Positions 53,331 through 64,000 of a stretch of 64,000 nucleotides of DNA are shown here, piece after piece. The notes under the pieces are model-generated. The model was not told where the DNA came from and ran no database searches. It was given only the letters and a program-made list of their open reading frames with translations. This DNA is from Centroberyx gerrardi (Eukaryota; Chordata; Actinopteri; Beryciformes; Berycidae): assembly GCF_048128805.1 (NCBI RefSeq), contig NC_136016.1, positions 24,649,215 through 24,713,214 of the forward strand, given 5' to 3'. Numbering within the stretch: the first letter of the stretch is position 1; each line of letters begins with the position of its first letter. A program made the position numbers and the translations under genes.

Positions 53331-55140
53331 TTTAAGAACAACACAAAGCACTTTGCAAATGCATTTTAATGTGAAAACAGCAATTTCTCAAGTGATCACA
53401 GATGAGTTTCACAGAAGCACAATCCTCATGTCAAACATAGTACTGTAAGAGTTATTTATTTTTTTTAACAAAACTTGTTATTTTGGGTGTAAACCTCTGA
53501 AAAAAGTATCATGAATGTCATAAAGAAGGCAGCCAAGAAGCCTCGCACGAGACATCTTTCACAGAAACAGCCGGTCAGATTAACAACTGCTCTGAAAACA
53601 GTTATTTCTCTTTTGTACAGCAAACACCAACAAAATAAGTTACATACATTTTACACTGACAAATATTACATAATTTCCATTGATAATTCATGTTGTATAA
53701 TGTTACTACAACAGTATATTTGATTAGATATGGTTATAATCTATAAAATACATAGCAACAAAACTCGATATCTTCCTCAGCAGTCTGTGTTTACAGTCAA
53801 TAAAGCAGAATAGTTTAAATATGGAAATGAAATCCCTGTCATGTTTGATTCTGCAGGCTGTAACATTTTCTGTCACATTCCCTACGGAGAAGCCAGGCCT
53901 TTCTCACCCAGAACGTTTTTGAAGAAGACGATGAAGAAGAAGAACGTATCAGTACAGAATAGGTGTAATTTTTGCAAAAAATTCTAACATGTCAAGGAAG
54001 GATATACAATCAGAGAAGAAAAGAAAAAAACAAATGAAATCAAAACAAAGAAGGGAAATAAAATGAAATATACAACCAACAAGAACAGACCGCCATGGAG
54101 GAAATTTGGTCAGTGAGAGAGTGCCAGTGTCGGTTTTGGTCAACTTTCGGTATATCGCCCAGATTTGGGAGAAGCCTTTCAGCTGCTCGGTGTGTAAGAC
54201 ACAAACACTTCAATATCGGCAAATGAAACATGAGTAAGGTGTGCCAGAGATCTGTCGATGTTGCTGCAGTTCCTACTGGCTGCCGATAGAGGGCGATAGA
54301 CATAAATCACTTACTGGCCCTTGAAACAACACATAAAGCACATCGCTTTATGTGCTAAAGGTGTGATTTCAGAATGGAGAGAGAAAGAAACAATTCTCCA
54401 GTCTCCTCTGCCGCAGCAACAGATAACACACAGTCACCGATTTTGGGGTTTTAGACACCAGTTCAGCAGCACTTTTACTGAAAATGTCAGCAAAATAACA
54501 GCAGTAGAGTAGGACATCCTTGTCTTCAACCACGGGCCCCCTCACATTTTTTCGTTTCAGTCCGTGGCTTCAAGCAGGAAACTGAACTCCTGGCACAATA
54601 AAGATAGGTTATTTTTTATATATTCATTAATTATATATTCATTAATAGGCACAGAGCTGACAAGACGGACAACAAACCAGGCTGCAGAGCAACTTCAGGA
54701 ACAAAGGTTGTCAAAATTCATTCATTGATCACCATCAGCAAACTTTTGTCGCAACAAATAACAAGATCATACAATATATTGAATTTACATTTATTTTGTA
54801 TAGATACACTCACAAGTCCAACTATTGTATTTCCATGCTTCACAGACGCTTCAATAGACCAGAACTCGCAGACATAGTGACAGATTTCGTCCCCGTCTCC
54901 TCCCACAGTTTCTACACTTCAGATACACATTACGCATCAAAACATTCAGCTGATTGCAGAGAAGTGCGCTATTACTTTTCTATGCAATAGGTTTTACAGT
55001 TTTTGAGATATTTGAGTTTTATTGCGATGTATTTTCCAACACAAACTGATGTCGGAATGTTCAGAGGGGGTGATGTCATCAACTGCCATGGACACCTGCA
55101 AATCGTTAGAACACAGGTGTGGAGTGTGTGTGTGTGGAGA
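53331..55140. other. Copy B spacer, no gene seen
   Basis: Contains the block near 53810-53945 matching copy A and a short repeat near 54245-54310 (cctactggctgcc..agagggcgatag) akin to 27745-27790. No coding evidence. Confidence 0.45.
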
Positions 55141-55352
55141 ACACACACACACACACACACACTGTCTCTCTCTCCCTCAACCCTCCTTATTTGGAAGATG
55201 GGTTGACAGAGAGTGAGACAGATGGCGAGCCAGTTGTCCTCTCAGGTGTGACATCATTTTTCGTCCCATATAAGGGATTGTGGCCCCGCCCCGTTTTCAG
55301 TCTAATGTGAAAATGAATAGAGGAGTAAAATTATGTTAAAGCACAACATCCA

Positions 55353-55372
55353 AAACCCTAACCCTAACCCTC
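55353..55372. repeat. Short interstitial telomere-like repeat
   Basis: Roughly three ccctaa units. A shorter ggttagggttagg occurs at the corresponding place in copy A (about 44975). Confidence 0.6.
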
Positions 55373-55708
55373 CACACCATGGCTGTTAGAAAAATAGTTT
55401 TTAAAAATACAGTAACGGATTAAAATATGTTTAACTTGGTAATGACTCTGTAATAACATTGTGCGTATGTCATTTCTACTGACATTATTTCACACATTTT
55501 ACGAACAGAACGATTGACTAAAATCCCATTCATTTTCAACATAGGAGAAAAAAAACAGATCTGGATAGAAACCAAAAGCCCTGAAATGACGACAACACTG
55601 GAGTGGAGAATAAGAGAGACAGAGAGAGGTGAAAGGAGGGTGAGGGGGAATAAATTAGGACAAGTTTAAAGGGGGCCTCGGCCATCGCCTCACTCGCTCT
55701 GTCGGCCC

Positions 55709-58700
55709 TCACAGTTCCTGCTGCGCTGTTGACTGAGTTCCAGACGAGGCCGCTGCGGCCTCGCCGTCGCCCGTCCCCCGACCGCAGCGCAGGGCGGCGG
55801 GCAGCGAGCTGCAGAGCGCCTTCCTGAACATGGAGCTGGAGAAGCAGTAGATGATGGGATCCAGGGCCGAGTTCAGGAAGTTCAAGCCGAACGACACGAT
55901 GGTGAGCTGGGTGAAGGTGTAGAACGAGGCGCAGTCCCACGGCCGGTACGATCGGATGATCCACAGCCCGATGGTCGTCAGCGTCCCGGGCAGGAAACAC
56001 ACGGCGAACACCCCGACGATCACGGCGCACACCCGCATCGCCCTGCGCACCTTCTGAGCCTTGTCCATCTGCCGCCGCCGCAGGATGCAGGAGATCCGGG
56101 CGGAGCAGAACAGCAGCATGGCCAGCGGGATGAAAAACTCCAGCACCAACAGGATCCGGTGCATCCCGACCAGGATGATGATGGCCCGCGACGGCTCGCT
56201 GTAGGAATTGAAAAAGACACACTGGGTGTTGATACCGCTGTCCTTGATGCGGTTGTAGGCCAGCATGGGAACCCGAGGACCAATCATCAGCAGCCAGATG
56301 AACGCCGCCACGAACCCAGCCTGCTTCTTGTTCATGCGGTTGAACCGGTGATGGGGGTGGACGACCTGGAAGAAGAGGAGAATGAAAAAGAGAGTTTAGA
56401 TAGTTTATAATATAACAAGGCTGCAGAAAGACTCAATACGACACTTCCTGCTGGGTCACAAACTGAAGACTGATCAACAAACTGGGTCACCTGACCAAGG
56501 GAATCTGATGTTGAAAGACCTGAAACACCCAGTGACTCCACTTTACTTCAATGATAATGCAAGAGAAATACGAGGACAGATTGGTGTTTTAGGAGGATTT
56601 CTCAGAGGCAGAGCTGCTCTGGAAGCAGAAATAATCTGATTGGTTGAGTTAAACCTCAGTGGGCGGAGCCAAAGAACCACAGATTTTCTGTCTAAGTAAC
56701 ATTAGAATGAAGCTCAGTGAAAAAGACGAGAGGTAAGGGGGGAGGAAGCTAATATTATGAAGCCTAGTGCTTTGTTGCTAACTGAAACAATACAATCTAG
56801 CCATACTAAGTTATCTAGGTCAGGGGTTCCCAACCTTTATTGTGCCACGGACCGGCGCGTACATAAAAAAAACAATCGCGGACCGGTGGTCAATTTTTAT
56901 ATGCATCGTAGCCAAAAAAAAGGGCATTTTTTTAACAAAGGAAACAAGACTAGGTCAAAACCTAGTATATGGCTGGACCGTGTCCATCTCCTCTCTCCGC
57001 CGCTGCCTCTCCACCGCGCCCACGGCCCGCATTGATCCTCCCGATCCAAGCCCCGGACACCCGGTGACAACCGGGAACAAATCGGCGCCCAGGTTCAGTT
57101 AGCTTCAGTTAGCTTCAGTTAGCTTCAGTTAGCTTCAGCTTACATGCAAACAACGGTGGATACTGGTAAACTCCTGCTGCCTGTTTGTAACTGTAGTTTG
57201 TAGTAATGTACAAGTGCCACAAGACGGCTCGGCCGGCGGAAGTCTCTGGAGCATGCCGTCGTCGATTACCGTAATTATCGTAATGCATTGCAGTAACAAA
57301 AAAAACGTCTACCTAACGTACCCCACCAGAAGCAGATCAGAAAACAAGGAGGCTTCGTGCTAAAATATGAGCAAATATACTTATCAAACAGAGGGAATTA
57401 GAAATAAAGGCCTGTCTCTAATATAAGCCTGCTTCCAATAAAGGCCTGGTACCCTCTGCAGTTGAGGTAAATAAAGGCCTGGGCCAATATTAGAGGATTT
57501 ACGGTATTTCAACAGTCAGACCGCTTCAGAATTAGACATTTCTTCGTCACTAAAGACATTACTTCAATACCCAACTCACACAGTGATTTCAGCCTATCAT
57601 TTAAGTAAATGTAGAGATCAAGCTAGCTTTACAAATATTAATGAGCATCAACTTACTGATATTCGTGTCAGTGAGACCCCTGGGCTTGCTTGCCGGTGTT
57701 GCACCGAATTTGGTGACCCATCAGAACCATCATTAAGCTGGTCACCAGCCTAAACCAGCTGGTCACCAGCAAAAACCACCATTCAAAACCAGCTGGTCAC
57801 CAGCAACAACCACCATTCAAAACCAGCTGGTCACCAGCAACAACCACCATTCAAAACCAGCTGGTCATCAGCATAAACCACCATTCAAAACCAGCTGGTC
57901 ATCAGCATAAACCACCATTCAAAACCAGCTGGTCATCAGCATAAACCACCATTCAAAACCAGCTGGTCACCAGCATAAACCAGCAAAAACCATCATAAAC
58001 TGGCCACCAGCTAAAACCATCCTGAAGGTGACGAATTTCCTACCTTAAGCTGGTCACCATCAAAAACCAGCATGACCATCATGAACTGGACTAAGCTGTT
58101 TTTTTTAGCAGGGGCCCCATCTGAGAAATGTTTATTAAACTAAAACTAGTAACTAGTGGCAATTTTTGGCCAATGTAGACTCCAACTTAACAGCCCCAAC
58201 CTGCCAAACTATAGATAGGGAAAATTCAGGTGAAGACTAACTGCCTGTCATGCCTCTTGATTAATGTAATTCCACCCTGATGATAAGATATTGGATTTAA
58301 GATACTGTAAAGTCATAGGTGAGTTGGGTAAGCTCGGTTCATGAGCAAACAAATTGTAAAAAATGAACTTAATAGAATGTAAACTCTTTCTCCACCTTAA
58401 AGTAGCGGTAGATGGCCACCACAGTCATGAGGCCGATGCTGGCTGAGCGGTTGGCGAACATCAGGAAGAGGTTGATGCGGCACCAGCCGTCTCCAAAGAC
58501 CCAGTGGCCCCTGAGCAAGGCATCGATGTTCAGCGGCACACTCACTAGAACCAGGAAGTCAGCGATCACCAGGTTGAAGAGGAACAAGATGTTGGGATTC
58601 CAGGTCTTCAGTCGGAAGCAGAAGATCCACAGGGCGACAGCGTTTCCCAGCAGCCCCAGCACCATGTCGATGGTGAGGATAGGCGGCAGGATGAGGCGCT

Positions 58701-58785
58701 CCAGGCGGACTCCTTGTGGTGGCGGGCAGTCACCCGTGATGTTTGGCATCATGGTGGTGAAGTTGCTGCTAAGCTCCGGCAGCAT
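55709..58785 (-). CDS. Hydroxycarboxylic-acid/oxoeicosanoid receptor-like GPCR, copy B
   Basis: Two exons, 58785-58396 and 56365-55709, with the same splice position as copy A; 348 aa, no disruption. NFT and NIT glycosylation sites at 8 and 15; TM2 FNLVIADFLV keeps Asp76 (2.50); Cys102; Arg113 in TM3 at the HCAR2 Arg111 position; VAIYRYFKV, with Tyr126 in place of the DRY Asp; EFFIPLAMLLFCSARI; CFLPG; LDPIIYCFSS. The C-terminal tail is shorter than in copy A and the N-terminal ectodomain lacks the SRTAD insertion. Differences cluster in the N terminus, extracellular loop 2 (INTQCVFFNSYSEPSRA) and extracellular loop 3 (RSYRPWDCASF), the surfaces that meet ligand, whereas TM3, TM6 and TM7 are nearly identical. 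Confidence 0.88.
56366..58395 (-). other. Intron of receptor copy B, expanded by repeats
   Basis: At 2030 bp it is twice the copy A intron. A hAT-like end caggggttcccaacc starts at 56822. Five 10-bp ttcagttagc units lie at about 57093-57138. A repeat of ataaaggcctg words is at 57400-57510, and a 34-bp minisatellite at 57730-58080. Sequence flanking these inserts matches the copy A intron. Confidence 0.8.
57730..58080. repeat. 34-bp minisatellite in receptor B intron
   Basis: About seven units of accagctggtcaccagca plus accaccattcaaa, grading into shorter ccagc/aaaacca words on both sides. Confidence 0.92.
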
Positions 58786-59601
58786 TTTGGCAAAATGGAG
58801 CTCTGACTTTGTCTCTTAGATTAAAATAATGTTGTGTTGGTCAGTTCTGTCTAGACAGAGCAGCTTGGTCAAACTAACAAGAGAACGAGCCACTCAGTTT
58901 GGTGGCAAAACAACCAAAAGGTGATCATTTTTAAAATCCTTTCTTTGAAAGTGTTGGGTTTGGTATCAAACACTGTGGCGCCACACTGAGGAAAGCTCAG
59001 AGATGGAGCGTATTCAGGACATCTGACTCCTGACTTCCTCTTTTCACCTTCTTCCTTATTTCAGGATGCTGAAATCTGTTGAAAAGAAACAGATAAGAGT
59101 TGTTTTGTAATGTTGAGCACTTCCACTTTTTCAAGGGTCAGAGAAAAGGGAATTCAAGTTCATTCGGCACTTCAAGAACATCGGCTCAAATCCAAACGTC
59201 TGTATTTCAGTAAGAGACAAGGCTTTCATGTCAAAAAGTTTAATCAGATATGCCTTGAAATGTAAACATATCTAAAAAAAAAAGTGAATTAATAATCAAC
59301 ATCTATTTTTAAGAGCAGTTTGAAGATGCTATAATGTTCGTGGACATCTGTTGCTGAATGACAAGTGATTTCTCAGCTGTCGAAATTTAATTTAACAAAT
59401 TCAAATATCTATCTTCTATCTTCAAATATCGATACCTATAAACCATAATACTATCAGTCAAATTATACAAACATTCCCCAAATTAAACATGGCTAGTCGT
59501 GTTTGAAAACTACAAAAATATAAAAATACATAAGAAATAACGGCCATTCAGTACAGATTATTTATTTTATTGGTGTCAAACAATAATTCAGGAAACATAA
59601 G

Positions 59602-59896
59602 CTGCCAGTCAAAAGTTCAGACCCACCTGACTGAATGTTCTGTGTTTCATTCTCTTAAAGCCATTCTGATCTAAAGGCTTCTGCTTAAATGCTTGAAATG
59701 AGTTTCTTAGACAAATATAAATAGTGAAGTTGATCCTATGTATGAATTTCTTTCCAAAGCCTTTGCCTTTCCATCAAGTCAAAGAATCTAAAATATAAGA
59801 TAGTTTTGATTTGTTTAACACTTTTTTGGTCGCTGCATAATTCCATTTGTGTTATTTCATAGTTTTGATGTCCAAACTTTTGACTGGTAGTGTTTC
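59602..59896. mobile_element. Tc1-like MITE, copy 3 (duplication copy B)
   Basis: Same element and same position relative to the receptor as 48263-48630, with internal deletions; ends cagtcaaaagttcag and cttttgactggtagtg. Confidence 0.7.
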
Positions 59897-60649
59897 CTAA
59901 AAAAATTTCTGACACTGAAAAATAAATAGCTTGCACTTGACTGGAAAAGTCTCTGACTTTTTGCACAGAACTGTATATACATAAATACCAAATATATCAA
60001 AATATATTAGACAAACCAATTATATGAATATACATGTGGTTTAAAATCTATACGACTATAATCCATGTAAAATAAGTATGCTAAGATAATCTATATACGC
60101 TAAATATATTCTTGTTAAATGTATCTAATCAAATTTACACAGACATGTAGGTTTACATTTACATATAGGTTTAATATAAAGTTATTTGTCTCACCAGTAT
60201 GTATTGTATTGTATGATGGTTTCTGCAGCAGGTGTTGGACGGGATGGACGGGTGTATTTATGGGGTTGACTTCTTGTTCTCAGGAGCTTTCATCACGCCT
60301 GTCCTGACCGTCAGCCGTTACCACACCGCCACACTGTAAAAAATGAAACCTAAACTAAGACCTCCTGCATCAGGAGAGGCAACAAGAAAGACACTCCACA
60401 TTTTTGTGAGTATTTGGTGTGGTTTTATTGAAAAATCCTAACGGCTCTAAAGACCCATCGTGTCGTTTGGTTATCAAGTGTCTCAGACTTGCAAACTTAT
60501 GGCAAGCAAGATGGGTCAAAACATGTATACCTTAATGCGTATCTCATATAACAAATGCGTTCAATAATGGCCAATCAAAAGCATTGCAGCCTAGGACAGA
60601 CCAATCAATTTGATTCTGTACATTTCTTATTATACACGTTCCATATCGT

Positions 60650-62080
60650 CGCTGTCGGGCGGAAACCTTGTATGTCCAAAACCGTAACTTTTCAGGAAAT
60701 GAAAAAAAACCCTGTGTTTTTAAAATAACTGAACACCGCGTCGTCAAAGTTGTTATTGTGTCTTTATATATGGTCAGTTACTTTCATGTGTCATTATTTT
60801 ATTAATATTTTACCAAAATCAAGATGTAGATGGAGTTACGAGGTTTTTGAACAGCGAATGTCGAGATACGTGTTTCGTCCGTCATTGATTAGAACGGCAT
60901 TAAGTGCATCGCGTTACGTTATCATCAACTTACAGGTTACAAAGTTTATTGTAGCTATGTGTGCTCTCAGTTTTTCCTGTCGTTGAATACATTTAGCCAA
61001 AATCTCGTTATAAAAGATTAGTGCTATGAACAGGCTATTGAAGACAGTATTGGCTTTGCCTGATATCAGACAGATTGTCAACTCGTTACTCTCCATTTCC
61101 ATCTTCAGTCTGACGTTGCCTCCACTCTAACCGATTTCCGTGGGGGAGGGGGATTCGATTTTCCCTAACCAATCACTAGAGACCAACATATTCGCCTGAA
61201 TCTAACGTCATTTTAAGTCGACACTGATGCGAAAAAAACATCTCCCCTTTGAATAAATGCCTTCAAAGCAGAGTGCTGTTCGGATTTCAAAGTAATTGGT
61301 ACTTTTAATCGATTTAGAACAGCCTCGATAGCAGCGTCTATCTTGTCTACAGCGGTCGCCATTGTTGTTATTACTCCTCCTTGGTTCCGGCGCACAGCTT
61401 GACAACGGCGTTAGTCCCGCCCGTGGCACTGATTGGCTAGTCGTTAGTCCCCCCCGGTGTTCATTGGACGGATCATTTTTCAACCGAGAGAAACCGCTGT
61501 TTCATGTCACGATGCCAGACCAGAAGCAGTCAACTCGGTGGAGTGGGCGGACTCAAAGGTCTGGACCCAGGCAAGTATTGGTTATGACTAGACGGCAAAA
61601 TGCCAGACTAAACTGCACTCCAACCTACCGTGGTTTGCCTGCACTCTTCTCCGCTCCCACGTCTCAGGCCTCAAATACATAAAACATTAGCCTTTATAGA
61701 CTTAGTGTTTCTTGAGTAAAGAAACGCCGTACTTATTCAAACAACCAGTTCTTTATTCAGCTCTTGCATTGCAAACAACCAGAGACTGTCTCCAAACAGC
61801 TGCCTGCTACTGCTGTGTTCTTCTACAGTTGAGTGAAGCAACTACCAACAATTCTGGCTCAATACTGCTGCCTACTGGAGGGTGTACAAAACTGAATGCA
61901 AGACTATTAATTAAGAACAATCTATCTACTAATTCCAGGAATCTCTGTCTGTGAGTGTGTGTGTGTGTGTGTGTGTCCTTCGCATATCTCGAGAACCGTT
62001 CGTCCGATCGACTTCACACTTGCCGGGTGTATTGCCGGGGACCCGAGGACGTGCAGTGTCGGATTTGGTGCAATTTGACG
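60650..62080. mobile_element. Copy-B-specific insertion, unidentified
   Basis: Copy A is continuous from cacgttccatat (49290) to catgtatgataag (49395) in this part. Copy B has about 1.4 kb of unrelated sequence between the same flanks, including a (GT)n tract at 61955-61977 and a segment tcgagaaccgttcgtccgat. No transposase frame or clear termini were found. Confidence 0.5.
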
Positions 62081-62169
62081 AACATGTATGATAAGAGTCT
62101 TATCATACACGTTCCATTTTATGTGGAGAGCTGTTCAGTGTTGCCGGAGGTTTGTGCTCTTCTAGACTG

Positions 62170-63677
62170 ACAGTTGACAGGGCTGCAACTTATGATTATT
62201 TTCATTATCCATTAATCTATCAATGACTTTTTCGATTAATCAATCAATCATTTAGTCTATAAAATGTCTAAAATAAAGACAAATGTCATCACAGTTCCCA
62301 GAGTCCAAAGTGATTCTTCAGGTTTCTTCCTCTGTCTGACCAGCAGACAAAAAACACAAAGGATTCATTTCATAAAGAGATGAAACACAAAAAAGCAAAT
62401 CTGTGAAGCTGGAACGAACAAATGTTTGGTATTTTTACTGATAAATGACTAACACTATTCATCATTTTTCAACATTATAATTGATTAATTTTCTGTTGAT
62501 CGATTAATCGATTAATCAACAAATCGTTTCACCATTAGTAGAGAGACAAGAAGGATGAGAGAGAGAGAGAGAGAGGGATGACGTGACAAATGTGCAGCGC
62601 CAGATTCAAAATTGGTTCAAACCTTAGCCACCAGAGCCGGGACGCCCTTCAAAATAATAATAGTTCATTTTTCATGTACTGTAAACCAGTGATTCTCAAC
62701 CCTTTTCATGTCAAGGACCCTAATTTAGTCCACATTAGAGCCACAGACCCCCATCTGATGAGATTTTGTCTCTCTGACAAATCTGAGAATATTTTTATTG
62801 TCAGATTTGATTTTGTCCAGAACTCCATGACTGTCTGTATTGCAGGTAGAGAGATAACAGAGAAACTATGATCAAAACAGTCATTCTTCTACATTCTCTA
62901 ATTGTGTTAAAGGGTAACTTGGGTATTTTTCAACCTGGACCCTATTTTCCCATCTTTTTGTGTCTAAGTGACTAAAGGGGACAACAATTTTTGAAATCAC
63001 ACCGTCAATGTACGTCCACTAACAGTTCTTGTTGCCACTGACAGGCTCAGATTGTTATTAGGGTAGGGTCCTTTCCATAATGTTGTCAGACACTTATAAT
63101 AACAATCTTAGCCTGTCAGTGGCAGAAACAAGCACTTTTAGTGGACGTACATTGACGGTGTGATTTGCCCCGTCGGATTACATTGCAGCTCGTTTCGCGG
63201 CTGCCGGCTGAAGCGATCTCACTCAATACTGGACCAATTTCAAAAATTGTTGTCCCCTTTAGTCACTTAGACACAAAAAGATGGGAAAATAGGGTCCAGG
63301 TTGAAAAATACCCAAGTTACCCTTTAACACAATTAGAGAATGTAGAAGAATGACTGTTTTGATCATAGTTTCTCTGTTATCTCTCTACCTGCAACACAGA
63401 CAGTCATGGAGTTCTGGACAAAATCAAATCTGACAATAAAAATATTCTCAGATTTGGGTCAGAGAGACAAAATCTCATCAGATGGGGGTCTGTGGCTCTA
63501 ATGTGGACTAAATTAGGGTCCTTGACATGAAAAAGGCTGAGAATCACTGGTTTACAGTAAAATGAAAAAATTAACTATTATTATTTTGAGGGGCGTCCCG
63601 GCTCTGGTGGCTAAGGTTTGAACCATGAAACTGCGATGTCGTGGGTTTGAATCCGGCACTGGACATTTGTCACGTCA

Positions 63678-63714
<37 letters not shown>

Positions 63715-64000
63715 CTTCTTGTCTCTCTACTAGTGGTGAAACGATTTGTTGATTAATCTGTTAATCGATCAACAGAAAATTAATCATTTATAATGTTGAT
63801 AAATGATGAATAGTGTTAGTCATTTATCAGTAAAAATACCAAACATTTGTTCGTTCCAGCTTCACAGATTTGCTTTTTTGTGTTTCATCTCTTTATGAAA
63901 TGAATCCTTTGTGTTTTTTGTCTGCTGGTCAGACAGAGGAAGAAACCTGAAGAATCACTTTGGACTCTGGGAACTGTGATGACATTTGTCCTTATTTTAG
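62170..64000. repeat. Large inverted repeat running off the right edge
   Basis: Bases 62268-62908 (right flank of duplication copy B) reappear as reverse complement at 63327-64000. This includes the AT-rich flank, SINE, the gtaaaccagtgattctc junction and the left half of the hAT MITE. The arms are separated by a palindromic MITE (62909-63326). The right arm keeps a SINE segment (63630-63660) that the left arm has lost. Confidence 0.9.
62909..63326. mobile_element. Palindromic MITE at the centre of the inverted repeat
   Basis: Ends aaagggtaacttgggtattt and the exact reverse complement; outer arms of about 90 bp, then a second inverted pair (ccgtcaatgtacgtccacta and its complement). About 70 bp near 63164-63236 is unpaired. 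Non-coding. Confidence 0.88.

Larger units (their letters stand above)
52484..62905. repeat. Tandem segmental duplication, copy B
   Basis: Direct repeat of 42770-50180, including the second receptor. Extra material relative to copy A: a ttataatg-rich repeat (52815-53330), a hAT-like end and minisatellites in the receptor intron (56820-58080), and an insertion at 60650-62080. Confidence 0.88.

Noticed and set aside
55353..55372. Evidence for a chromosome end or fusion
   Set aside because: Only about three telomere-like units; too short to mean more than a chance or microsatellite seed.
55536..56222. Long minus-strand frame overlapping receptor exon 2 (and its copy A equivalent at 45580-45858)
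   Set aside because: Shadow of the receptor reading frame in GC-rich sequence; no family resemblance.

Overview
The window is vertebrate nuclear DNA, almost certainly from a ray-finned (teleost) fish. Genes are split by short introns with canonical GT..AG ends. CA/GT microsatellites are dense, and much of the intergenic and intronic DNA consists of short non-autonomous DNA transposons (hAT-, piggyBac-, Tc1- and Mutator-like), tRNA-headed SINEs and LINE scraps. There is no bacterial-style organisation and no CRISPR array. The species cannot be named from this sequence.

Layout, left to right. (1) 1247-7885 (+): the last six coding exons of the serine protease htra1, from the segment just before the catalytic serine through the PDZ domain; earlier exons lie left of the window. 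One intron holds a 1.2-kb, 15-bp minisatellite. (2) 8.35-18.7 kb: intergenic, with nested transposons and SINEs. (3) 18745-32032 (-): an eight-exon gene recognised as paat (human C10orf88), a regulator of mitochondrial ABC transporters. Human HTRA1 and C10orf88 are near neighbours on chromosome 10q26, so the two genes support each other. (4) 35316-37131 (+): an intact two-exon Harbinger-transposase-derived protein in which three of four expected catalytic acidic residues are replaced. (5) 38.05-42.4 kb: a C2H2 zinc-finger gene (40470-42053, +), preceded by an orphan zinc-finger-type exon and a 1.3-kb, 42-bp minisatellite, and followed by a zinc-finger relic. (6) 42.77-62.9 kb: a direct tandem segmental duplication. 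Each copy carries one two-exon receptor of the hydroxycarboxylic-acid/oxoeicosanoid receptor type on the minus strand (45324-47474 and 55709-58785). (7) 62.9-64.0 kb: the right flank of the duplication reappears in inverted orientation across a palindromic transposon, forming a large inverted repeat that runs off the window.

There is no operon-like cooperation between these genes. The parts most worth attention are the two diverging receptors (one has lost the TM2 sodium-site aspartate; both have Tyr in place of the Asp of DRY), the apparently domesticated Harbinger gene, the role of palindromic elements in the segmental and inverted duplications, and several repeats lying almost on top of splice sites. 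I did not find a convincing new multi-gene system.
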